From a virus: a DNA stretch of 36,099 nt. The translations under genes were made by a program, and so were the position numbers. Positions 15,183 to 24,513 of the stretch are shown here, in pieces; within the stretch, counting starts at the first letter, position 1, and each line of letters starts with the position of its first letter. Under the pieces are notes generated by a model. It worked only from the letters and a program-made list of their open reading frames with translations, was not told the DNA's origin and made no database searches. The DNA is taken from IMG/VR virus record IMGVR_UViG_3300035145_001599, positions 1-36,099 of that record; one strand, given 5' to 3'.

Positions 15183-16077
15183 CCTCGACGATAACTTGCA
15201 TCTCTGGTTGTATACCGATTTTCATTTTTTCTGCTAGTCTATAAAGAAGTGTATACTTCTTATTATCCCACCCATTCATATCAATCTCCATATCAAATAT
15301 CTTTCTTTGATTAAAGTTTCTCCAATCTGTAGAAATAAATGGAATTATTTGAATTAATGATTGATCGATATTAATTCCTTTTTCTTGTCTTTCTTTAATA
15401 TACTTAGTAATCTCTTGCATAACTCCAATTGAAGGCGGCTTCATAAAGATTTCTCCATAAGATTTAGTTTGAACTATAAAGCCGCGAGCATTAGCATCGT
15501 AGTACTTTTCAATTTCATTTGGAATCTCAAAGTATCTAAAGTAGTCTCTTTTGATTTCAATATCATGAGCATTACCGCTAGGAGCAGTAAAGTTAACTTT
15601 TAGAGCATTTTCAGGCTCTGGAAAGGTCAAATCTCTAATCGATAAGATAATAAAGAACCTATCTTCTTCACATATATCTTTAAATGAAACTCGGCTTTCA
15701 GATGCAGAAACTACGGTACAAGATTGTACGATTGAGTTTAGCTTTTCGTCAATGTCAAGAATGTTATTCTCATCCATTGTTGAGAAATGCCTAATCTCTG
15801 CAACTTTAGCAGATCTTATCTTAATAGACATATCTTTTGGGTAGAATCTACCCCTAGATGGTAAATCTTCTAAATTTACTTGATGCCATCCTAAATGTAA
15901 ATCAGAAGACGCTGCTGTATCTGGTCCAAATTTATCCATATTTACAGATCCTAGACCCTGCTGTTCTATAGCATTCTCTATAATTTCAGCGTCTTGAATG
16001 TTAGAATTAACTCCTCCTTCCATTTCTTTTTGTTCAAGGATTTTCTCTAGATCCTTATCGTTTGTATTGTCGTTCAT
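15097..16077 (-). CDS. T4 gp26-like baseplate hub/assembly protein
   Basis: The 326-residue protein has an acidic, variable first 70 residues, then the conserved LPSRGRFYPKDMSIKIRSAK...EIRHFSTMDENN...KLNSIVQSC segment (about 72-118) typical of the T4 baseplate protein family that includes gp26. A beta-rich middle and a helical C-terminus (TLLYRLAEKMKIG) follow. In T4, gp26 is needed for assembly of the central baseplate hub that initiates the tube. Here it lies between the tube gene and the tape-measure candidate. It starts 5 nt after the ribbon-helix-helix gene, so it is probably cotranscribed with it. Its C-terminus overlaps the +1-frame ORF at 14880-15182 by 86 nt. Confidence 0.7.
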   Translation of the reverse strand: MNDNTNDKDLEKILEQKEMEGGVNSNIQDAEIIENAIEQQGLGSVNMDKFGPDTAASSDLHLGWHQVNLEDLPSRGRFYPKDMSIKIRSAKVAEIRHFSTMDENNILDIDEKLNSIVQSCTVVSASESRVSFKDICEEDRFFIILSIRDLTFPEPENALKVNFTAPSGNAHDIEIKRDYFRYFEIPNEIEKYYDANARGFIVQTKSYGEIFMKPPSIGVMQEITKYIKERQEKGINIDQSLIQIIPFISTDWRNFNQRKIFDMEIDMNGWDNKKYTLLYRLAEKMKIGIQPEMQVIVEDEEASVPINFRDGIKSIFIIQDFSGELL

Positions 16078-16082
16078 ATCCT

Positions 16083-16310
16083 TTATTTTGATTTAAGGTT
16101 TTTAATATTTTCTCTGGTAATAGACATTTGTTGAGGTGTTCTTTGCTTAATCTCTCGTTGTATCAGTTCTCTGATGAACGCGCTTACTGATATAGGCCTA
16201 GACTCGCTTTCAATGGCTTCATTTAATATGATTCTATTAACCAAATTTACTTCATCCTCAGTTAAGAGAACTTGTAATTTCTTTGTTAATTTATCTCGTT
16301 TATTCGACAT
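16083..16310 (-). CDS. ribbon-helix-helix type small protein
   Basis: The 75-residue protein has a basic start (SNKRDKLTKK), a strand LQVLLTEDE, a helix (VNLVNRIILNEAIE), a turn (RPISVSAF) and a second helix (IRELIQREIKQRT). This is the order found in CopG/Arc-type ribbon-helix-helix DNA-binding proteins. It is probably a transcriptional regulator or DNA-binding accessory protein. It stands between the tube and hub genes within the late region, 5 nt before the hub gene. The inserted SESRPIS turn is longer than usual, so the assignment is moderate. Confidence 0.55.
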   Translation of the reverse strand: MSNKRDKLTKKLQVLLTEDEVNLVNRIILNEAIESESRPISVSAFIRELIQREIKQRTPQQMSITRENIKNLKSK

Positions 16311-16343
16311 AATATATTGATATTGTAATATATTTATTCTTCA

Positions 16344-16383
16344 AAAGAATAGGAGAAGTCACAAGAACCCCTCCTTATTCTTT
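16344..16383 (-). terminator. probable terminator after the tail tube gene
   Basis: The minus strand reads AAAGAATA-AGGAG, a 15-base loop, then CTCCTATTCTTTT. One bulged A interrupts a 12-bp stem, and a short T run follows. It begins 8 bases after the stop of gp19, which is often transcribed at a different level from the assembly genes that follow. Confidence 0.6.
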
Positions 16384-16391
16384 AATGTTTA

Positions 16392-16952
16392 TTAGTTTAA
16401 CTCTTCGTTATAAACGTCAGATCTCCAAGTGATTTCAAGAGTCGCTGGTTCAGCTGAGCTGTAATCTAGCGTGCCTGCAAATCCAAGACCAGATGTAATG
16501 AAACAATCTTCAAGAGTTACTTTTCTGTAGATGTCGCCCTTTCTATCGAATTGAACAACTATAATAGTTCCACAGTAATCTCTCTTTAGACCCATTTCAC
16601 CTGTTTCTGGGTTATATTGAGATCTGTACCATTGTCTTAACGTCTTATAAACGTAAGCTTGGTTAGAATCATTTAAGTTTAATGAGAAGTTGATAGTTAC
16701 ATCAAGCGCAGTGCCATCTGGCATACCAGCGAATGATCTGGTAGCAAACTTATACTTTTGCTCAACTGCTGCAACCTCTCTATGAACACCTTCTAGACCT
16801 GAGATTGAATTAACGTGTTGCAATAACATGTCAGTTCCTTCGACGGCGTCTGGCGCAAGTATAGTAACCTCAAATAGGTTAGTCTGTACTGGCTCGTACT
16901 GTCTGTTCTTCTTGCTAGTTTGATCTTCTCTGTAGTGTGGTAAACCTGCCAT
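16392..16952 (-). CDS. 19: tail tube protein (T4 gp19-like)
   Basis: The 186-residue protein has the size (T4 gp19 is 163) and sequence features of the T4-type tube protein. These include an N-terminal NLFEVTIL strand, then VNSISGLEG, a central beta region with DVTINFSLNLND, YKTLRQWYRSQYNPETGEMG, and a C-terminal LEDCFITSGLGFAGTLDYSS...LEITWRSD segment. It stacks as hexameric rings inside the sheath and around the tape measure. It directly follows the sheath gene, as in T4, and has its own GATATATA element and downstream terminator. Confidence 0.93.
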   Translation of the reverse strand: MAGLPHYREDQTSKKNRQYEPVQTNLFEVTILAPDAVEGTDMLLQHVNSISGLEGVHREVAAVEQKYKFATRSFAGMPDGTALDVTINFSLNLNDSNQAYVYKTLRQWYRSQYNPETGEMGLKRDYCGTIIVVQFDRKGDIYRKVTLEDCFITSGLGFAGTLDYSSAEPATLEITWRSDVYNEELN

Positions 16953-16974
16953 TTTTAATTTGTATATTTTATTT

Positions 16975-16982
16975 TATATATC
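16975..16982 (-). promoter_or_regulatory. late-promoter-like element GATATATA (tail tube gene)
   Basis: The minus strand reads TGATATATAAAAT, 22 bases before the gp19 start, in the 35-base gap after gp18. Confidence 0.5.
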
Positions 16983-16987
16983 ACAGA

Positions 16988-19885
16988 TTATGAGAAGTTA
17001 CCTGTTGCAATTTCACCAGTATTTAGAACAGTGACTCTAGATACTAGAATCTCTAAACCTTTGACTGGCTCAACATAAGTATCAAGAATACCCATATTTG
17101 CATCAATTACCTCATTTGTGTTATTTGTTGTATCCATAATGTTACGGTAGTCGTAAACTCCACCGTCCTTCTTAATCGCTTCCATAAATGCGTCAGCTAG
17201 AGTCTTAATCTCAAGTCTAGTTTGTGCAGTATTGAACTCGAACAAGTAGTTTTGTAGAATCTCGGCTAGACCATCCTCAATGTAAATAAGAGCTTCTCTA
17301 ACGTGAGCTGAAGAAAGAGCCGAAGTAATCTTTTGCTGTGCAGTCTTATTGCCTTTAACAACTAGACCAACGCCTCTTTCAAATACAATAGGGTTAATAC
17401 CGAATGGCTCAACTACATCTCTATCAAGTTTATCAAATGCATATTCAACCGTTTGAACATCAACACCTGTTACAACGCCTCTTCTTGGACCTGCAATAAT
17501 AGACCAAGGTAAAGCGCTAGTATACTTATCAATATAGTTGTTAGAAATATATGCTGCCGGTGGAATAATCTTTCTCTTACCGTTTTCGATAACGACTAAA
17601 CCAGGGCCATAATAGAAACCATAGTTAGCTCCTTCTAAAACTTCAGGCATTTTGTATAGTCTTGATGGGTTTTGGTCTAGATTACCTCCGGTTGCAATAA
17701 ACTTAGTCTTAAATACATCATTAGCATCAACGAAAGATGGGTTAGTGCATTTTCTAAGTTCCGTAACCATAGGTGCATTCAAGATAGCAGAAGCATTTTG
17801 TCTTTCTCTTGCAAGCTGACAAAACTCAACCTTATTAAAGATTTCATTGTTCTCTAAAGAACCAAAAGTATCAACTAAGTATCTATAAGTGATAGCATCT
17901 TTATCTACTAATGTATTGGCAAATCCTTTATCTTCACCAGGAACTAGCATTTGTAGCAAGTTCTTGATTAATTTTGGTTGAATTACGCTACCGGATAACG
18001 GGAACGTCTTATAAGAAGTAGTTGCTTCATTATATGACTTGAAAGAGTATAGTGGTCTTGCATCAATTTGTCTATGACCTACAATTGTAACTTTATGTCT
18101 TATAACTCCACCTCCTTCTTCTTCTGTAGATTTAACAATTTGAAGAATTCTAGAAAGCTTTCCACCTGGAATAGACATATATTGTCCGACTTTAATATCA
18201 TCATTAAATGTAGGAGCTGGGTCACCAGGCTGTTGTGCTTTATCAAAGATAATAACTCCTGCGCCTTGAATTTCATGAGTCCAGCCATCTTGCTGAGCAT
18301 CTGGGAATTCTATAACTCTAGAATTTAAATCAATTGTATATTTACCGATTTGAGCAGGAGCTGCTGTGTTAATGGCTAATGAAAGCGGTTGAGTTAAATC
18401 TAAATTATTAACCCAGTCTTGTAGACCTTGCGTAATTGTAATATCTAATTGAAGATCTAATTGACCTGCGTTTTCAGTAACATTAACTATTTCATACCAT
18501 GCTCCGTTTAATTCAACGAAGGCTCCAACAACTGCTGAACCTGTATTGAATCCAGCAACGTTTAAAAATCTAAATGTTGTATTTCCGTTTACAAATTGAA
18601 CAGGAGTATCTGCTGAAGTAAAAGAAAGAGGAGTTCCAGCAGATCCGTTTCCTAAATCTGCAACCTCTTCACCTGAAGTTGTTATAACTGTAACATCAGC
18701 AGCCGAAAAATATTCTACGTTTTCAACTCTTGCAAATTCACCAGATTCTGATGAAGATACAAAATCGCCTTCTAGAAGATCTGATTCTAAATCTTGTCCG
18801 TAAACTCTAAGCTCATTAACATCTGTTTTATCAATTAATCCAGTAACCGCTATGTTTGTGACATCAGCTGCTCCCAATTGATCAAGAGCTGTAGATTGCT
18901 TAATAATATGAGAAAGAACTTCATAATCTTGATATGCATCAAAAGAGTCTCCTACTAAATCTACATAAGAAGTAGCATCCTCATTCACTGCACAGAAAAG
19001 ACCTGTTTTTCTAGTTTCTAAGTTTATTAAAGCTTCAATGTACATTTGTCTACCTTCTAGGTCAACAAAGTCAGGAATTAAACAACCTGTATAATTTGCA
19101 ATTAGAGAAACTTCTCTTAAGTTAGCAAATGCAGCAAGCTTATCTTTTTCAAGACCATCTTCATCAAAATATGCTCCATAAACTGGGTCATTATTTAGTT
19201 CAGATGCGTCAAACTTACCCTTAAACACTAATACATCTATCATGTATTCTGAGATATAATCTAAAGGATCAACACCATCTGGTTGATTTCCTTCTCCATA
19301 CCACTCTCTTGCTGTAATTTCAAAACCCCTCGTATCAGAAGCTTGTCTTACAATAATAGTAATTGGATCTTGCTTAATATTGACAAAGTTTAAAGTGTTA
19401 TCTTGCAGAGCCGTTTCAGCGTCTGAAGCTGAACCATATGATTCTCTAACAACTTTTAGTAGTTTATCATCAGTTGGAATCCAAAATCTTTCAGTGTCGT
19501 GGTAACTTGCAAATGTAGAATTTCCATTATCAGAAGAAAGGCCCTGCTTAGAACCATTTGTGACTACAGATGCCCAAGAAGCAGTATCTGTTTCTTCAAC
19601 ATTAAGTAAGTTTACTGCTAAGATTGGTCCTCTTGAAAGAGCCTCTAAAGCAGATCTGTGAAAGTACATTCCTCTTCTTTCTAAGTTCTTATCAGCAGAG
19701 CCGAAAGCTTGAATAAATTGTTCTGTGTTTTCAATAAACACTGGAGTATTATAAGGGCCTGTTTGTGAGTGACCAACGACCAATCTAATAGTCTCTTGTG
19801 GAACATTTACTGTTTGTGATTTATCAAACTCTAGTCTATAAACACCAGAGCTCTTAAACTGTTGTAGTTCGGGACTTATTGCCAT
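16988..19885 (-). CDS. 18: tail sheath protein (T4 gp18-like)
   Basis: The 965-residue protein is a contractile sheath subunit. The N-terminal part carries SSGVYRLEFDKS and RLVVGHSQTGPYNTP. The C-terminal part carries the well-conserved PWSIIAGPRRGVV, FGINPIVFERGVGLVVKGN, ALIYIEDGLAEILQNYLFEFN and a final strand (VKGLEILVSRVTVLNTGEIA) used to link neighbouring subunits. It is about 300 residues longer than T4 gp18; the extra length lies mainly in the middle (about 330-640), where Ser/Thr/Val-rich beta sequence suggests domains exposed on the outside of the tail. It follows the terminase gene and precedes the tube gene. Confidence 0.95.
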   Translation of the reverse strand: MAISPELQQFKSSGVYRLEFDKSQTVNVPQETIRLVVGHSQTGPYNTPVFIENTEQFIQAFGSADKNLERRGMYFHRSALEALSRGPILAVNLLNVEETDTASWASVVTNGSKQGLSSDNGNSTFASYHDTERFWIPTDDKLLKVVRESYGSASDAETALQDNTLNFVNIKQDPITIIVRQASDTRGFEITAREWYGEGNQPDGVDPLDYISEYMIDVLVFKGKFDASELNNDPVYGAYFDEDGLEKDKLAAFANLREVSLIANYTGCLIPDFVDLEGRQMYIEALINLETRKTGLFCAVNEDATSYVDLVGDSFDAYQDYEVLSHIIKQSTALDQLGAADVTNIAVTGLIDKTDVNELRVYGQDLESDLLEGDFVSSSESGEFARVENVEYFSAADVTVITTSGEEVADLGNGSAGTPLSFTSADTPVQFVNGNTTFRFLNVAGFNTGSAVVGAFVELNGAWYEIVNVTENAGQLDLQLDITITQGLQDWVNNLDLTQPLSLAINTAAPAQIGKYTIDLNSRVIEFPDAQQDGWTHEIQGAGVIIFDKAQQPGDPAPTFNDDIKVGQYMSIPGGKLSRILQIVKSTEEEGGGVIRHKVTIVGHRQIDARPLYSFKSYNEATTSYKTFPLSGSVIQPKLIKNLLQMLVPGEDKGFANTLVDKDAITYRYLVDTFGSLENNEIFNKVEFCQLARERQNASAILNAPMVTELRKCTNPSFVDANDVFKTKFIATGGNLDQNPSRLYKMPEVLEGANYGFYYGPGLVVIENGKRKIIPPAAYISNNYIDKYTSALPWSIIAGPRRGVVTGVDVQTVEYAFDKLDRDVVEPFGINPIVFERGVGLVVKGNKTAQQKITSALSSAHVREALIYIEDGLAEILQNYLFEFNTAQTRLEIKTLADAFMEAIKKDGGVYDYRNIMDTTNNTNEVIDANMGILDTYVEPVKGLEILVSRVTVLNTGEIATGNFS

Positions 19886-19913
19886 ATCTTTTAATTTGTT
19901 TTTTTACTTTTTG

Positions 19914-19921
19914 TATATATC
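19914..19921 (-). promoter_or_regulatory. late-promoter-like element AGATATATA (sheath gene)
   Basis: The minus strand reads CAGATATATACAAAAAG, 28 bases before the gp18 start, in the 53-base gap after the terminase gene. Confidence 0.5.
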
Positions 19922-19938
19922 TGTCGTCTTAAGCGTTT

Positions 19939-21768
19939 TTACTTTAACAAGTCATAAATATCATATTGTAAATCTCCTTGATCTTGTGAATCTCTGTAAA
20001 GTATCTCTTCCATCTTAGCATGTTTATTTTCATCAATAAAATCTAATAATTCTTCTATATAGTCTGCATAGTCTGTAGTATTAAAAAACTCTGTAGATGT
20101 AATAGCCGTCATAATAATATCATCATTACCCATTTGAGCACCATATGAGCCATTAGGTAATGTACCAAATAAACTTGCCTCTTTTACCGTTTCTTCATCT
20201 GTCACTTCTATTCTATTATCTTTATGTAGTTTTGCAAAGTTTTGACAGAAAATAGCCTTGTTATCAGATCTTAATTTAATACCGGGTTTTAAAGTTTTAG
20301 AATCGTGCCTATGTTTAAAGCGCACAACCATATCATCATCAAAATCATTTCTTTGAGGAAATATAGTTCTTAAATATTGTAAAAGAACTGTACCATATGT
20401 ATTGTATTCTATTATCATTTTAACATTTTCAAAATAGAATATATCAATAGCAAGCACGTATAGTATTTTTGCAAAATCCTCTATGACATGTTCATTTGAT
20501 CTAAAGACACAAACCTGTTGTAATTTAAAGAAATCATACATAGCGCCTGGATTAACAGTTAATTCCATTTCTTTATCACTCATAGGTTCAACTTTAAATA
20601 CATTGATAACCGAATAGTCGCCTCCGTTTCCTTCAGCAATATCAACAGCAAATAACCAATAATTTTCACTATATCTAGCATCCTCTGTGTCAAAATCCGG
20701 ATGAAAGCTTAAAAATCCTTTAGTGTCCAACTTAGCCGCATCAAATTCTTCCATATCATGCCAGACATACTTCTTCATTTTCTTTCTCATCACCTTCATG
20801 TCTGCTGGATCTAATAATAGATTAGAAGAACTGACAAACTCATTACCATATTGTCTATTAAAGGCTTCTATAGAACCTAAGTTCTTAAGTTCCCTCTCAT
20901 ACCAAGCGTCATCTCTATCTGGGTGCTGCCACCAATCAATACGCATTGGTGTATATTCATTATCACCTCTTTCAGCAGCCGAATAAATTTGATAAAATTT
21001 GTTAAAGCCATTAGGGGTTGAAGTGATATTGATTCTGGATATCTTAGAAGCTGAAAGCGTTGGATAAACGTTTTCATAAAACGTATCAACAATAGTATGA
21101 TGAATATGGGCAAACTCGTCTAGATATAGGTTGTGAATAGTAAAACCAATACCAGCCTTAGCTGTAGTAGCTTGTCCTACTAATCGACACCCATTATCAC
21201 ATTTGACATTCATGACATCGTACTTGATAATGCCGGGTTTCATAAAGAATGGTAAGTTCTCGATTACAATCTTAGCCTTATCAATGATTTCTTTAGTTGT
21301 TTCACTCTTATTAGCTAAAAGTAGAGTATTTTTATCATTGTTAAACGTTAAGTACCATGCGTTAAAGATGCTAGCTGTAACTGTTTTACCCATCTGTCTT
21401 GAGGCCAACACAATATTAAATCTATCATGTTGAAAGTTTTTAAGCATAGTCTTTTGATAATCTCTAAGCTTTACTTGTTGAATACCTTCATCAGTCATAA
21501 CGACTGCATATCTTTCTGCAAAATAGTTAATGTCTGCAGCACATCTAGCCAATTCGGCTATTTCTTCATCGGTATATTCAAAGACGATATTACCCTTCTT
21601 CAAGAATTGCTTACCTTCATAAAAAGGCATCTTGACTTTAGGTCTATAACCCTGATCAAGAGCAACCATAAGGTCGTTAATTTGTTTAGTAGACCATATA
21701 ATTCTTTCAGAGTCTACAGAGCTTTCTCCCTTAGGAATCCATTTATTATCTCCAACGTAATCACTCAT
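19939..21768 (-). CDS. 17: terminase large subunit, packaging ATPase-nuclease (T4 gp17-like)
   Basis: The 609-residue protein matches T4 gp17 (610). The ATPase has an adenine-contact LRDYQ (101-105), Walker A SRQMGKT (123-129), Walker B LYLDE (214-218) and coupling motif TSTPNG (about 252-257). The C-terminal RNase H-like nuclease starts with the acidic strand FAVDIAEG (about 371-378) and continues through IEYNTYG and a late acidic GNDDIIM. It pumps DNA into the prohead through the portal and cuts the concatemer. Its start overlaps the TerS stop by one base, so the two subunits are translationally coupled. Confidence 0.97.
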   Translation of the reverse strand: MSDYVGDNKWIPKGESSVDSERIIWSTKQINDLMVALDQGYRPKVKMPFYEGKQFLKKGNIVFEYTDEEIAELARCAADINYFAERYAVVMTDEGIQQVKLRDYQKTMLKNFQHDRFNIVLASRQMGKTVTASIFNAWYLTFNNDKNTLLLANKSETTKEIIDKAKIVIENLPFFMKPGIIKYDVMNVKCDNGCRLVGQATTAKAGIGFTIHNLYLDEFAHIHHTIVDTFYENVYPTLSASKISRINITSTPNGFNKFYQIYSAAERGDNEYTPMRIDWWQHPDRDDAWYERELKNLGSIEAFNRQYGNEFVSSSNLLLDPADMKVMRKKMKKYVWHDMEEFDAAKLDTKGFLSFHPDFDTEDARYSENYWLFAVDIAEGNGGDYSVINVFKVEPMSDKEMELTVNPGAMYDFFKLQQVCVFRSNEHVIEDFAKILYVLAIDIFYFENVKMIIEYNTYGTVLLQYLRTIFPQRNDFDDDMVVRFKHRHDSKTLKPGIKLRSDNKAIFCQNFAKLHKDNRIEVTDEETVKEASLFGTLPNGSYGAQMGNDDIIMTAITSTEFFNTTDYADYIEELLDFIDENKHAKMEEILYRDSQDQGDLQYDIYDLLK

Positions 21769-22433
21769 TAAGTGTCAATATCTTCTATTTCTGCGTCTTC
21801 AATGTTTTCGTTAGCATTTGCAATACCTGCTTGAATTTGAGCCATTAGGTCTTTTGTACCTCTCATAATATTTGAGTTGTCGTTACTGCTTTTGCCCGTA
21901 ACCTCTTCTATTTCGTTATCACTAACTCTCTTATTATAAATTTCAACATCGCGAGCAATTCTTTTAGTTGCTTCTTCAGCCGCCATTAAGTACATAGTTT
22001 GTGACTTAATGATGTCAAGCATAGATTTTTGCAAAGTGGCCAAAACTTCAAACATTCTCGGGGCTAATTCACCACCATCAATAGTCTCAAGCAAAGTGGT
22101 CAAAGCTTTTTCTCCGGCCTGTAATTGATAAATGAGAGAAGCCATTGTCATCTCATCCATCTTCTTTTTAGCCGCAATATACTCATCTTTCTCAATGATA
22201 TCTGCATCAAGATAAAACTTCATCAAACTAGTAATGGTCTTTTGAGCTTGCTTACTAGCTTTACCTTTCATTTCAGCATAATTTACTGAAGGTGTCATTG
22301 ATTGATTAATCATAGGCAAATCAGTGGGATCAGAATCTACATCAAGTTCTTCAGCCCCTCCTGCTATCAAATCGTCTAACTCTTTTCGTATCTCGTCAGC
22401 TTGTTCAGAGATTGTTTTCTTATTCTCGCTCAT
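21768..22433 (-). CDS. 16: terminase small subunit (T4 gp16-like)
   Basis: The 221-residue protein has an acidic N-terminus, a central helical hairpin (about 75-170) with YIAAKKKMDEMTMASLIYQL and PRMFEVLATLQKSMLDIIKSQTMYL, and a disordered acidic tail. The R-x-FEVLATL-KS pattern resembles the central oligomerisation helices of T4-type gp16. It binds DNA and regulates the gp17 ATPase. Its TAA overlaps the gp17 ATG by one base. A GATATATA element precedes it, so 16-17 form one unit. Confidence 0.8.
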   Translation of the reverse strand: MSENKKTISEQADEIRKELDDLIAGGAEELDVDSDPTDLPMINQSMTPSVNYAEMKGKASKQAQKTITSLMKFYLDADIIEKDEYIAAKKKMDEMTMASLIYQLQAGEKALTTLLETIDGGELAPRMFEVLATLQKSMLDIIKSQTMYLMAAEEATKRIARDVEIYNKRVSDNEIEEVTGKSSNDNSNIMRGTKDLMAQIQAGIANANENIEDAEIEDIDT

Positions 22434-22450
22434 ATTATGATATTATATTC

Positions 22451-22458
22451 TATATATC
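22451..22458 (-). promoter_or_regulatory. late-promoter-like element GATATATA (terminase operon)
   Basis: The minus strand reads GGGATATATAGAAT, 17 bases before the TerS start, in the 58-base gap after the neck-like gene. Confidence 0.5.
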
Positions 22459-22491
22459 CCTAGTTACTAAACTAAGAGAATATAGATTAAA

Positions 22492-24513
22492 TTATCTGCC
22501 TTGACTATACTTTCTAAGCATAATGCCCGGTATAGCGTTGTCAGTTAAAATGTTAAGGTGTGAATCTCTAACAACATATTGTTGTAATATGTTTGTTTGT
22601 TGTTCAGCTTCAATAGTTTTAGTAAAGATTCTAATATTAGTCATGTGCATATAACCACCTCTTAAAGTATACTGTTTATCTGTTTCCCATGTTAATTCAG
22701 TAGGAATAGTGGTAGTTTCTTTAAATACAATGTCTAATCTATTAGGCGAGTTTTGTGGTAAACCTTCATTAACCTCATCATTTAGTCTATAAATATTTAT
22801 AGACATTTCATTATATTGATTACTTATATTAATCACCATAGAGAACCACATTGTATCTGTAGCTTCAAAGAATGGGTTATCTTGGCTATCTATTGCGCCA
22901 AAATCATACGTATAAACCTGATCGTTAAGAGTTATTCTAAATTCAACTCTTGAAGTTTCGATCATAATGCCTTTATCTCCATCTAAACCATCCAATATAG
23001 TCTGATGTGTACTAGCAAATGTAGTATTTAAGATTGGTTTGAACCATCCGGTATAAGCTAAATTATTCTCGGAAGCAAGAGAAGAATTTAAGTTATAGAT
23101 AATAGCTTCGTCAAACTCAAAGTTGAAAACTCCAGGTTGTTGCTCTACTCTTTTTCCGGCCGTAGTTAAGTCGTAGTAGTTTCTAGAAATAACAGTCCAC
23201 CTATTTCTAAGATCTATATCTGCTATCTTCAATTTCTTGTGAATAGCTGCTCTTATTCCATCTTGTACAACATGGAATACTGTTTTATATTGTTGAGGCT
23301 TTGTAACCTTCTCGTACTCTTCTTGAATCTCTTCACCAAATACTTCTTCTACGCCAACGACTAAATCATCAACGGTTTGTTCAACAACATCATCTGTATG
23401 AATACTAGATGTTCTATCTTCGTATTTCTTAAGTTGAACCCTCCAATATGTTAGGCTTCTATTAAACTCATCTGCAAATGTAACTGAGACAACTTCATAC
23501 ATTCTATTATTGAACGGGAAAAATAAATAGTCTCTGCTTCTAGGCGATGGTCCAATACCAAATACATTGTTAAATTCTGTCTTAGTAATGTGAATTTCAA
23601 AGTTTTCAAAGCCCATGCCAAAGATATCATAACTAAACTCTTCAGTTGGGAATTCATTATCAGGCACCATGATTTTAACCATACCCTCTTCTACTACGTT
23701 GTAAAGAGAATATTCCATTAAAATAACGTCCTTAGACCTTTGATCTGGCTCAACTCTAAAATAACGTACTTCATGTCCCCATATAGAAGTAGAAACATCT
23801 GTAATTTGCTTATAGAGATTGACAGGCCTTTGTAATTCGTATGGATTAAATAAATTGGTTTCGCACTCTACCGTAATACCTTCACAACCTACAAATGCCC
23901 ATGGATCTTCACAATCGGCACAGAATTGAGGACACGCTTCAATTGTTCCATCTGCTGTTTCAAGCTCATATGTTACGCTTAGTATACTCAATGATTTAGT
24001 AGCTCCGCCAACTGACATTCTATCAACAGTAGCTCTAACATCTAACCAAAGTGGCAAAGTAGAATTAAAGTTTAAGGTAAACAAATCACCTGGATTCGAA
24101 TCTTCTGTCAAAGGCCTAAACTCTGACATTTCACCACCATCAGCATCTTTATTTTGAGACCATCTATATTCGTAAACAAACTTATTATTTTCGTTAGTCT
24201 CTTCATAGAACTTAAGCCCACCTGCTGTAAAAGATGGAATTTCTTCAACTTCAAATTGAGTTCCATTAACTGAAGCAATAGTGAAATATTGATTACCTAC
24301 GATGATTCTTTCTCCAACATTCATCGTAATATTTTGAGTAGCTTGAACTGTTGTAGATCCTTGTGTAAAAAGTAGGGTTATACCATCAGTCCTAGTTGTA
24401 GTTAAACCCGCAACTATTTGCCAACCCAAAACTCTTAGAATCCCATTATATGGCTCTTTAAGTCTAGCTATTAAAACATCTCCTACTTCATTCGCTGTAA
24501 AGCCAGTTACCAT
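22492..24513 (-). CDS. neck protein-like (T4 gp14-type) with C-terminal lectin-like domain
   Basis: The 673-residue protein has a beta-rich N-terminal part (about 1-190), a short Cys-rich bridge (CPQFCADCEDPWAFVGCEG, about 193-211), then a segment of about 150 residues that resembles T4 gp14 neck proteins (DIFGMGFENFEIHITKTEFNNVF...SRDYLFFPFNNRMYEVV...WRVQLKKYEDR). The C-terminal 200 residues (about 470-650) look like a concanavalin/LamG-type beta sandwich. It lies directly before gp16, where gp13-gp15 lie in T4. T4 gp14 is only 256 residues, so this would be an enlarged neck protein decorated with a possible carbohydrate-binding domain. The family call is moderate. Its ATG overlaps the stop of the upstream membrane protein. 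Confidence 0.55.
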   Translation of the reverse strand: MVTGFTANEVGDVLIARLKEPYNGILRVLGWQIVAGLTTTRTDGITLLFTQGSTTVQATQNITMNVGERIIVGNQYFTIASVNGTQFEVEEIPSFTAGGLKFYEETNENNKFVYEYRWSQNKDADGGEMSEFRPLTEDSNPGDLFTLNFNSTLPLWLDVRATVDRMSVGGATKSLSILSVTYELETADGTIEACPQFCADCEDPWAFVGCEGITVECETNLFNPYELQRPVNLYKQITDVSTSIWGHEVRYFRVEPDQRSKDVILMEYSLYNVVEEGMVKIMVPDNEFPTEEFSYDIFGMGFENFEIHITKTEFNNVFGIGPSPRSRDYLFFPFNNRMYEVVSVTFADEFNRSLTYWRVQLKKYEDRTSSIHTDDVVEQTVDDLVVGVEEVFGEEIQEEYEKVTKPQQYKTVFHVVQDGIRAAIHKKLKIADIDLRNRWTVISRNYYDLTTAGKRVEQQPGVFNFEFDEAIIYNLNSSLASENNLAYTGWFKPILNTTFASTHQTILDGLDGDKGIMIETSRVEFRITLNDQVYTYDFGAIDSQDNPFFEATDTMWFSMVINISNQYNEMSINIYRLNDEVNEGLPQNSPNRLDIVFKETTTIPTELTWETDKQYTLRGGYMHMTNIRIFTKTIEAEQQTNILQQYVVRDSHLNILTDNAIPGIMLRKYSQGR

